DNA of 64,000 bases from Gonatopus flavifemur (taxonomy: Eukaryota; Arthropoda; Insecta; Hymenoptera; Dryinidae): the NCBI GenBank assembly GCA_018340375.1, contig JAFFJZ010000076.1, positions 62,001 to 126,000 of the forward strand. Reading direction: 5' to 3'. Below, one piece after another: positions 55,106 through 64,000 of the stretch. The notes beneath the pieces were generated by a model that was not told the DNA's origin, made no database searches, and was given only the letters and a program-made list of their open reading frames with translations. The position numbers were made by a program, and so were the translations under genes. Position 1 is the first letter of the stretch. The number at the start of each line of letters is the position of its first letter.

Positions 55106-55965
55106 TAACACATGGGCTGAAAAGTCCTGGGCCCAACAAAGAAAACACGGTTTTTTTGTTTAAAATTAGCTTCATTCATCAACGTGATCTCCATCAAGAA
55201 CAACGCAATCATTCCAGCGCCGCTATAACATTTCAATACCACTTTTGTAGAACGATTCATCTTTTGCCTCAAAATAGGCCTCATTTTCATCGATAACCTC
55301 TTCATTCGAGCGAAATTTCTTATCGGCGAGCATTTTGTTCAGGTCTGCTAACAGCCAGTAGTCGCCGGGAGTCAAATCTGCGGCGAATACGATAGATGTG
55401 GAAGCAACTCGAAGTTCGATTCATGTAGTTTTGCCATTGTTTTGATTGACTTGTGACATGGTGCGTTGTCTTGATGAAATAAAATTTTTTTCTTTGCCAT
55501 ATACGGTCGTTTCTTTGCCATTTGGACCTTCAAACGCTCCAATAATGCGATATAATATTCACTGTTGATGGTATTTCCCTTCCAAAGATAATCGATGGAT
55601 ATTACACCGCGCACATCCCAAAATACCGAGGCCATAATCTTTCCAGCCGATTGTTGTGCTTTCGGGCGCTTTGGACGAGGTTCACCAGTGGCTGTTCACT
55701 CAGATGACGATCGTTTCAATTCCGGACTGAAGTGATGGATTCATGGTTCATCCATTGTAGCATATCTACGCAAAAATTCCGGCTCGTTACGTTTAAACAT
55801 GGCTCAGAAGCATCAACGCGTTCTTGTTTTTGGTCAACAGTGAGCAAACGCGGCACCCACTCTGAATAGAGCTTTCTCATAGTTGAATGCCCATGCAATA
55901 TAAAGCCAACACGTTCTTTTGATGATTTTACGATGTCAGCTAACTCACGCAACTTCACTTTTCAC
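55106..55965 (-). pseudogene. Irritans-type mariner, truncated
   Basis: The minus strand reads the mariner transposase from the linker region (KLRELADIVKSSKERVGFIL, WVPRLLTVDQKQERVD) through VMASVFWD-like MASVFWDVRGVISIDY, FHQDNAPCHKS (second Asp) and a damaged third motif (YSPQ, then a frame change). The C-terminal EEVIDENEAYFEAKDESFY follows. The right end carries a GGGCTGAAAAGTCCTGGGCC-like terminus near 55108-55135. The N-terminal HTH and left end are missing. Several frame breaks and a stop disable it. It abuts the RTE fragment. Confidence 0.8.
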
Positions 55966-56149
55966 ACGGAAAAAAAAGATATTATATGAATTACCAATGC
56001 CGGTTTATAAACTTCCAATTAAATTTTCTGATTCCTTTGATTAGAGAAAAAATAAAGTCTATAAGTGTCCTTGTATATTTGATAGGTTTGTAGAGTTGCG
56101 GGAACAGTCGATGTTCAGTAAATATTGTTTCGTCACGGATAACTTTGAA
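55966..56149. other. No recognised feature
   Basis: Short AT-rich spacer before the second CCCGAGT copy. Confidence 0.3.
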
Positions 56150-56758
56150 CCCGAGTGAAAATGAAAACTCCTGCAACACGTCTGCACTAGTCCCGCACTT
56201 ATATTCACGCCCGTAACACTCCCGCAACAGATCCAAAAATTCGTGAGATTCTTGGTTCAAAATCAAAGCGCCCATAACATACCCGCACCAGACCTGTACG
56301 CATATATATTAGGGTGGCGTGAAAAACAAAAAAGTCTCCGAATCGAATCGTAATAGCGCGGAAAAGTTGCTACTCTTCAAGACGAACTCAAGAAAAAAAA
56401 AAATTTTGAAATCGGATAAGATCTTCAACTCGCGCATTTCGTTTAAAGTTTTTGAATTTCATCGAAAATTCAAGGATATTTCAAAATATTCGAGTTCGCT
56501 CGATTATTGTCCGATCAAGCTGATTTTTGGTTTGTGGTATTATATTGAGGTTTTTATTGGAGAAAAATATACCCCCTCCCCTCCTTGATGAAGCTTGAAG
56601 CGAATCAGAAAGTCCATTTTTCCCTCAAATCGCCCTAAATAACTCTGTCGACACCGTCCCGTTATATCGCAATAATTCCCACTGTATAGAATAATATCAT
56701 TATTTCAATTGAATCCCCCTTCCAAATAACGGCAAAGGGGGTAGAAAGGAGGGGAGGG

Positions 56759-56929
56759 CAGGGGCGGATCCAGAGATCTGTCTTGGGGGGGGGGGCGAAA
56801 AGTACTTATTTGAACTTTAAAAAAAATAAAGATCGTAGGAATACAAGAAAACTCCCCATTGCCGGAACATATTTGCTTGGCTTGGGAGGGGTAATTGCCC
56901 CTACCGTCCCCCCTTTGAATTCGCGCCTG
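56759..56929. mobile_element. hAT-type MITE (171 bp) with 8-bp duplication
   Basis: The ends CAGGGGCGGATCCAGAG and CTTTGAATTCGCGCCTG are imperfect inverted repeats of hAT type. GGGGAGGG is duplicated at 56751-56758 and 56930-56937. It is inserted in the TAGGGTGG transposon. A run of 11-12 G follows the left end. Confidence 0.8.
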
Positions 56930-57087
56930 GGGGAGGGGTTATATCCATGTTTTATTACAGTATGCAATATATGCAGCTCTTCGCCCGTCACACTTGTCAC
57001 GACTCAGAACTCACCACGAGAAGGTGGCTGCACCGCGAGTTCCACCCACGCCCTACCCAACCAACCAACCAAATGTGGGCATGGACT

Positions 57088-59339
57088 CTATTTGAAGTCA
57101 GATTTTGTTTCGAATTGTGGCATTTCTGCTTGAGAGTTAAGAGTTGCTCGAATGTAGCCATCTCTCCTGTCGTGTCCATATACTTCTTTACTGGCTCTTG
57201 TTACCAGTTTTACACACCGTTCTACTGCCTGAGTGTGACGAGGGACTTTTTTCAGGTCTATTTCTAGTGTGGGTTTCTGTTTCTCCTTAATTAGCATCGA
57301 AATTTGCTGTGCGGAAAGAGAAGACAAGAGTGGGGGACAGGTAAGTGTAACCTTAGACCAATTGATGATGTCAAAGTACTCTTGCGCTTCAAAATTAAAT
57401 TCAGGTACTTTAAAAGTCCTTACAAAAGCTTTTTTTGTCACAGGTTTCTCTTTTGTTTCAAGGACTCGCCATCGTTATCCATTACCATAGACAGCAGAAC
57501 ATTTTCTGGATGGGCGAAGAAGCCGTTTGTCTGAATGACTTTATGTACAATATTCCTTACTTTAGGAGGTAACTTTCGACATCTTTTGATACAATCAAAA
57601 ATGTGTTTTGGTCCTTCAAGAATAAAAGATTTTGTCTTAATTTGGAACCACAGTGGTGCGTATATGTGTAATATGTATGTCACTATAAGCTGCAGGGTTT
57701 CTGACGGGTTTGCAGTGGAAATATATAGCCTAAGAATTCTGTTAGCTGTGGTCAACCAACGAGCATGTGCTATTGGTCCCGGGTCACGGTTGGCTAGATC
57801 TGTTGAACAGGATCCTGAATCAATGCTGAGAGCAATCTCGTGTAAATATCTTTGATCTTTACTGAGGATTTTGAAATCAATCTCTGGCAGAACGCAGCTG
57901 ATCGGCTGAAAATCAACCACAAGCAACGACTCACATTCTGCAAGTTGTTTGCAGATAGCACCTGTGAATGAATGAGGACCACTTGTTCCCCCATCAAGAT
58001 CTTCGATGAGATGCCGCAAAGGCAATTCGTTAAAGTGCATGAGGCAGATAACCCATTGTAAGGGTTTTTGTAATTTCATCTCAATATGTTTAATGGCTCC
58101 ATTTTTCCAGCCAGTATTCGTTGCTGTACCATCGCAACCGATAACTGCAATACCAGATGTATCTATAGCATTGTCTTCGAAGTACCTCACAATGCTGAGG
58201 GCTGTATCCTTTCTGGTCTTTGAATCTGGTACTATATGGCAAACATATTTTGAGCCAGGTTCCTCAATAACAGAAATATGTTCTTTTTTCTCTGTTTGGT
58301 AGCGTTTACCGTTTCTTTCTTCTAAGTACAGTGTGTTATCTGATCTGCCGTCAAAGTACAAACACTTAGGACCCTCTGCTTGTCGCTCAATAAGCTGCGC
58401 TTCAACTAAACTAGCTCTGCATTTTTCTTTCTCACGTCTAATCTTGCTTCGATCAATAATCATAGATGAATTTTCATTAGTGACTAATCCCACATCTTTC
58501 AGCATGCTTGAAGCTATAGCTGCTGCTGCTCTGTCAGAAACCCCATACCGATCACATATCCCCCCAGTTGCTGGCAATGACAAACGCATTTGTTTTTTTT
58601 CAGAAACAAAAGACGTTGAGCGTGGGAACTGAAAGGTTGCATCGTGCTGTTCATTGTCACTTTCTTCAGAATGTTTATTTTCTGTTTCAGGAATAGTGCT
58701 AAAAGAAGACGGACCTGCAGCAATTTCTATAGAGGAGTGCTGCAGAAGATTACTACGTTCTTTCCTCTGCATTTGTTTTGTCAATCTTTTGGTTTCTGTC
58801 AAATCTTTGGCTCAAATTTTCCCCTTCCTCAAATACCTTTGTGCATACAGAAACTTGAGTTCTATTACAGGTATTTTTCGGTCTTTAGGGCACCTGCATT
58901 GAATGACAACAGGATTGGAGCAAATGCATGCACTAAAAGATTTGTTGCAAATGCACTCAAATGTCATAGGGCATTTACATGTAGAAATATCGAATAAAGT
59001 TTCACATGACTCTTGGATGAAGTTCTTGTACTTTTCATGTGTTTTTTCCCTGTTGTAAGATTTTCTGAGAACATGATATTTGTCATGCAGGACTTTTATT
59101 TTTTGTATTATTCTGGCATGAGAAACGGCAGGAATGGAAGCTTTGCAATACAATGCTTCCAATTGTGAGGCTACACTGCTAGTCACTAAAGAAAAGTTGA
59201 CTTTCTTCCCGGAGCACAGTCTATATCTTTCCTGGTGAAAAGCTCTCACGACATCCGCAGATGTTGGGAGGAAGGAAAGCGGCAATGGTCTTGGGGCCCC
59301 GAAGGAAGGACACGCCGTGTCTTTACGTGTCAGGGACAT
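57088..59339 (-). pseudogene. Unclassified transposase-like protein, nearly intact
   Basis: ATG at 59339 (MSLTRKDTACPSF), end at 57088 (PQFETKSDF), about 750 residues. The N-terminal third contains a Cys-rich block near 58880-59010 (CKCPMTFECICNKSFSACIC, then CRCPKDRKIP), a likely zinc- and DNA-binding unit. The middle reads CLYFDGRSDNTLYLEE and VIGCDGTATNTGWKNGA, two Asp strands consistent with an RNase H-like nuclease. WVICLMHFNELPLRHLI follows. The C-terminus has HTQAVERCVKLVT and RDGYIRATL. I recall similar unplaced proteins in arthropods and Hydra (unsearched). Only two lesions are seen: an in-frame TGA (58812-58814) and a single-base frameshift near 57460. It lies alone between long inverted repeats, so it is the likely transposase of the element. 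Confidence 0.75.
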
Positions 59340-59347
59340 TGATAACC

Positions 59348-59551
59348 GATAATCAAGAATGTGTATGTGGAAATATATGCGATGCACACCAGTGCGTGTG
59401 GATTTTTTATAAGACACTCAGTCTGTAATAACGCTGTGACGATACAACAGATAATCAAGAATGTGTAGGTGGAAATATATGCGATGCACACAAGTGCGTG
59501 TGGATTTTCTATAAGACACTCAGTCTGCAATAACGCTGCGACGATACAACT
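59348..59551. repeat. Tandem duplication, two 102-bp units
   Basis: Units 59348-59449 and 59450-59551 both start GATAATCAAGAATGTG and end near CGATACAAC, with few differences. They lie just upstream of the likely start codon (59339, minus strand) of the transposase-like gene, in its promoter or leader region. Confidence 0.9.
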
Positions 59552-61835
59552 CTACTGTGCTACTGGATAATTAGCAGAGACAAGTAAGGAATGCCAGCCA
59601 TTGAGTTTATGCCCCATAAGCAATTTCAGTTCATATAATAATTGAAGCGATAAGGATATTCTATAATACATCGGAAATTGTTTCGATGTAACTGTAAGGC
59701 GTCGACACCTATTTAGGGTGATTTGAGAGGAAAACGTGCTTTATGACCCCGTGCAGGCTTTCTGTGTTACCCCCTCCCCGTGAAGGGAGGAGGGGGATAT
59801 GTTTTTTTTTCCATTAAAAATCTCAACATAATGCGACAAACCAAAAATTAGCTCGATCGGACAATAATTAAGCAACCTGGGATATTTGAAAATATCCTTG
59901 AATTTTCGATGAAATTCAAAAACTTTAAACGAAATGCGCGAGTTGAAGATCTCATCCGATTTCAAAATTTTTTTTTTTCCTGAGTTTGTCTCGAAGAGTA
60001 GCAACTTTTCCGCACTATTACGATTCGATTCAGAGACTTTTTTGTTTTTCACTCCACCCTAATATATATGGCCGCACCACGCTCGCAACAGGTATGTACG
60101 TTTTTCCTGTTCTGAAACTATATAGACGTGGTGCGAGCATATCGCAAGAGGCTTTTCTCTCATCTCCATTAAATCAGTATAATTCTTCTGAATCTCTAAT
60201 AATTTTTCAATTAGTGAAATTTCAGAATAAGAATAAAGCGAAATAAAAACTTTCTAAGGCTCAAACGTAAAAATTGTAAGAGAAATCTTCCTCATACAAA
60301 AATTCGGTGTGTCACTGCTTTCGAACGCGTACATATTCAAAGGAACCCAAACAACGCCGTGTGTATGACACAAATTATTTTTCCCAAAATTTATATTGGT
60401 TTTCCTCTTACATCCGTTACGCAAAGAGTAGGAGTTGTAATTTAGTATGAAACATTCCGACAAACTTTGAACGTGAGGACCCAGTCATTGCATGGTGTTA
60501 TAGTGTATGAAGCAATGAAATTATAATATCGCTGTATACATACCTTTCTCAATCAATGAAGATGGTATGTATAAAGTGATATTTTGATTTTAATGCTTTA
60601 TTTTCGAATAATTTGTCAGAAAAGATTTGGCTCGGGTTGCATCGTCGGGATTGCTGAGTATCCCCTTAAGGGCTTTCGAACGTGGTAGGACTATAAATAT
60701 GTAGGTACACAAATACAGAATATAGGTATAGTCTGAGCGAGAAAAACTTTGCGCCAAACGTTTGTGTGGAATAGAAATTGATGTGAAATTTAAAAAATAT
60801 TTTACCATAGTGCTGACCCGGGATTGCGCCGTGAACATAAATCTAGCAGTAAAATCACTCTCCATTCCCTATAAAAAATTCGTGAATACACGAGATGATT
60901 TGACATTTCGTCGTCGCCATGTTGATTTCGAAAATATCTTGAGATGCAACTGGCAGCTGCGTTTCAAAGTAACCATTTGATTATTTGTTATTACATTCAA
61001 AATTTCAAGGTTTTCGAAACAATCAATCAATTGATGGAATTTTTCAATATTGCACGTGATTTATCGTAATAGAACTTATATGTATATACAAATGAAACTA
61101 TTCCGCATGGAAAAATTACATTACACTTCCCATGAACCCTTCATAAATGTGATTGAATTGAGATCGATTAGTTTGGTTATTATCCCGCATAAGATTTGAT
61201 CGACAAAATTTTTATTCATTTATAAAAAAAGAGGACCATTTGTTTAGAGAAAGAACGATCTTTGATTATGATGAACGAATTGTACGTGTAACCCCGAGTA
61301 AAAATGAAAACTCCTGCAACACGTGTGCACTAGTCCCGCATTTATATTCACGCCCGTAACACTCCCGCAACAGATCCAAAAATTCGTGAGATTCTTGGTT
61401 CAAAATCAAAGCGCCCATAACATACCCGCACCAGACCTGTACGCATATATATGTCCGCACCACGCCCGCAACAGGTATGTACGTTTTTCCTGTTCTGAAA
61501 CTATATAGACGTGTGAATTTACAAGCAATTAGTGAAATTTCAGAATAAGAATAAAGCGAAATAAAAACTTTCTAAGGCTCAAACGTAAAAGTTGTAAGAG
61601 AAATCTTCCTCATACAAAAATTCGGTGTGTTACTGCTTTCGAACGCGTGCATATTCAAAGGAACCCAAACAACGCCGTGTGTATGACACTAATTATTTTT
61701 CCCAAAATTTATATTGGTTTTCCTCTTACATCTATTACGCAAAGAGTAGGAGTTGTAATTTGGTATGAAACATTCCGACAAACTTTGAACGTGAGGACCC
61801 AGTCATTGCATAGTGTTATAGTGTATTGAAGTGAA

Positions 61836-62668
61836 ATATAACGTGGGTGTGTGTGTACATCAAATTGTGTCAAACTATTTTATGAAAAATTAGTTCCTGT
61901 GGAAGGTGAGGATATTCATACCGACTTCTATTCATGTACATCTTTACATTAAAATTCTCGACAAAAAAATTCCTCAAAATTATATATAATTCATATTAAT
62001 ATAATTCAATATTATTTATATGTAAGTTATATTGAGAATGTGCCATTATACTAACCGTTTTGACGTTCTAGAACTAATCGTCTTATTATAGAACTACCTT
62101 TTTGGTTAGAATTGACCCTTAAATTATGCCCTGACCTAAAGTAGAATGTTTCCAAACACAAAATCATTTTTTAATTGAATGTTTTATTGAAAAGTTAATT
62201 GGCTTTGGAAGGGAATATCCCATTTCAATGAATCCTCGGATTTATATATAATTTGTATTTAATGCTATATAACTTCAAGAATTTCATATAATTCACAACG
62301 TTTTTTCACATGGGATCGAAAAATTACTTTTCAAAAAATATTATGATTCATGAATATTTATTCGGACTCGAGAGTATTTGCTGGTTTGCCCAAAAATATC
62401 CGATTTCCAACTTTTATGTTGAAATACACACATTCGATCCGTTCGACATTTACCAAACTAACTGTAGGAGCTGTTTGTGATAACTCATATAAATATGGAA
62501 CCGTTGAGAAACTTTCATATCTGAAATCTCTCGTAAACATGCTCAATGGAGCTTTGAACGGAAATCTTAATTCACCTTTTTCTAATAAGGTATAAAAGCT
62601 TGCTTTGCAATTCGAATCACATGGCAATTCTTCGCAATAACATATTTTAATAAACGTTTTCACAAAAC
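61836..62668. other. Unrelated segment inside copy 3
   Basis: It has no counterpart in copies 1 or 2 and replaces their internal part. AT-rich, with TATATATAATT words and no recognised ends. The 81- and 120-codon frames at 62350-62720 lack motifs. Confidence 0.4.
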
Positions 62669-63465
62669 CTATAAAAAATTCGTGAATACGCGAGATGGTT
62701 TGACATTTCGTCGTCGCCATGTTGATTTCGAAAATATCTTAAGGTGCAACTGGCAGCTGCGTTTCAAAGTAACCATTTGATTATTTTTTATTATATTCAA
62801 AATTTCAAGGTTTTCGAAATAATCAATCGATTGATGGAATTTTTCAATATTGCACGTGATTTACCGTAATAGAACTTATATGTATACACAAATGAAACTA
62901 TTCCGCATGGAAAAATCACATTACACTTCCCATGAACCCTTCATAAATGTGATTGAATTGAGATCGATTAGTTTGGTTATCATCCCGCATAAAATTTGAT
63001 CGACAAAATTTTTATTCATTTATAAAAAAAGAGGACCATTTGTTTAGAGAAAGAACGATCTTTGATTATGATGAACGAATTGTACGGGTAACGGTCAATT
63101 ACCGATACATCGTTTTCTCCACATTATTCTACATACGGTTATGTAGAATATTGATTTCATACACACATGCATAGTCCACGGGAAATGCAACGCAATTTTT
63201 ACACTGGAATATTTGTTCATGCGGAATAAAATCAACAATATACATTATCACTTTCACAGCACATTATGGGGTAAAATTGTAAGAAATTCACGATTGAAAA
63301 CAATTTTTTTTGTTATTCTGAGCATGGTAATGAAGAAAATACTTACTCCATAACGTCGCTTTTAACTGCATTTTGCGATATTCTCAAAAGCAACACGTCG
63401 ACGGCGAACTGTCAAATCGTCTCACGTATTTACGAATTTTTTACCGGAAATAGAGGTAAAGCCCA

Positions 63466-63935
63466 CACTGAGAGATATTCATTATCAAAAAATACTGATT
63501 TTCCCATTAGTCGGGGGATATACTTGACATAACGATTTTATATACCTGGCTTGAGATCACAAATTGATGAGAAAAAACAGTAATTTTTCATGCTCCGGAG
63601 TTTGAAAATTAAAACCAGAGAGAGATGAGAATTCATGTTGAAAAACAGTAATCTTTTATCATACAAGTTGTAAACGGAAATTCTTAATTGATGACACTGA
63701 TATGAATTGAAAACCATCCCATTTTCAAGATAGTTGCGTGGCTTCGGGGAAATAAGCCAGGTTTGTGATCACGAACAATGATGTTCGATGCCGGTGAGGA
63801 TAAAATTTTTTTTTCGATCAAAATAACGCTATAAAAAATTACTGATATTCCCCATCAATTTGTAATCACATGTCAAGTATATCCCTCGTCTACTGACAAA
63901 AACCAGTAATTTTCAATGATGAATTCTTCTCAGTG
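63466..63935. mobile_element. CACTGAG...CTCAGTG element, second copy (470 bp)
   Basis: Same ends, length and CA flanks as 39317-39786, at the same place in the host repeat, with scattered substitutions. It was duplicated with its host rather than inserted independently. Confidence 0.8.
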
Positions 63936-64000
63936 CAGGTAAACACTGGGCAATCCTAGGTAAGCACAGTGGTATAATATTTTTTCGTATCAATTACTAT

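Larger units (their letters stand above)
56310..60061 (-). mobile_element. 3.75-kb TAGGGTGG transposon with 8-bp target duplication
   Basis: The ends TAGGGTGGCGTGAAAAAC and GTTTTTCACTCCACCCTA begin inverted repeats of about 300 bp (56310-56600 and 59755-60061). ATATATAT flanks both sides (56302-56309 and 60062-60069). Copies 1 and 3 of the host repeat have the empty site CGCATATATATGG with one ATATATAT (37719-37726 and near 61443), confirming the 8-bp duplication. It carries a single large minus-strand gene. 8-bp duplications are known for hAT, P and some other superfamilies; the protein does not show an obvious hAT C-terminal signature. Confidence 0.9.
56150..61292. mobile_element. CCCGAGT element copy 2, split by two insertions
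   Basis: Starts CCCGAGTGAAAATG after AA. It follows copy 1 (37567 onward) to 56309 and resumes at 60070 after the 3.75-kb transposon. It continues to GTACGTGTAAC at 61292, where copy 3 begins. In copy 1 the corresponding sequence continues directly (GTACGTGTAACGGTCAATTA), so copy 3 inserted here. The right end was not found. Confidence 0.7.
61293..64000. mobile_element. CCCGAGT element copy 3, nested in copy 2, runs off the window
   Basis: Starts CCCGAGTAAAAATG. 61293-61835 follows copy 1 (37567-38160) with a deletion near 61515. 62669-64000 follows copy 1 at 38522-39850. Between them an 833-bp segment replaces the corresponding 360 bp. The CACTGAG element is present at the same relative place as in copy 1. 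Confidence 0.7.

Overview
The window is AT-rich eukaryotic DNA packed with nested transposable elements. The mix (mauritiana-, mellifera- and irritans-type mariners, a rosa-type DD41D element, a Tc1-type element, an I-like non-LTR element, Ty3/Gypsy) points to an insect. Hymenoptera is a guess from general resemblance and was not tested. No complete host gene, rRNA or true tRNA was recognised. Only two full-length open reading frames of known function survive, and both are transposases (28317-29360 + and 30811-class 30750-31811 -).

Layout. 1-12111: a 2.9-kb foldback element (family A, arms 771-1825 plus 10252-10600, and 10708-12111). It was split by an 8.4-kb element with CCC...GGG ends (1826-10249), which itself holds a frameshifted Gypsy retrotransposon (2603-7220) and a 2.2-kb palindrome (7315-9560). 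12342-17183: two broken mariners, one carrying a 1.16-kb CCC element and the other a 645-bp TTAA-flanked foldback, then a second family A copy. 17203-24760: an I-like non-LTR element on the minus strand, interrupted by a 98-bp CCCC hairpin, a 1286-bp Mos1-like mariner and a 256-bp hAT-type MITE. 24850-27520: no gene; a SINE and a cluster of CCAGTACTGG-like motifs. 27524-32288: an intact Tc1-type element and an intact rosa-type element lying almost end to end. 32291-35040: the least repetitive stretch, with a possible first coding exon of a secreted protein. 35049-37111: a rosa relic split by a CCC element. 37567-42590: a 5-kb CCCGAG element with several MITEs inside. 42691-48041: MITEs, a transposon-protein fragment and unannotated DNA. 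48042-52944: a large palindromic element holding a 1.2-kb CCC element, family A copy 3 and another transposon-protein fragment. 53614-55965: an RTE-like fragment and an irritans-type mariner. 56150-64000: two further CCCGAG copies, one split by a 3.75-kb transposon (56310-60061) with an 8-bp target duplication and a nearly intact, unclassified transposase-like gene.

The most useful signal is structural. Several insertions sit in sequences whose uninterrupted copy is also in this window (the other arm of a palindrome, a repeat copy, or a reading frame). This gives direct empty-site evidence for element boundaries and target duplications. It defines a group of elements with short CCC termini, family-specific subterminal motifs and AA/TT (or GAA) duplications, and an unclassified 8-bp-duplication transposon. 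All similarity statements come from reading the sequence by eye; no alignment or database search was run.
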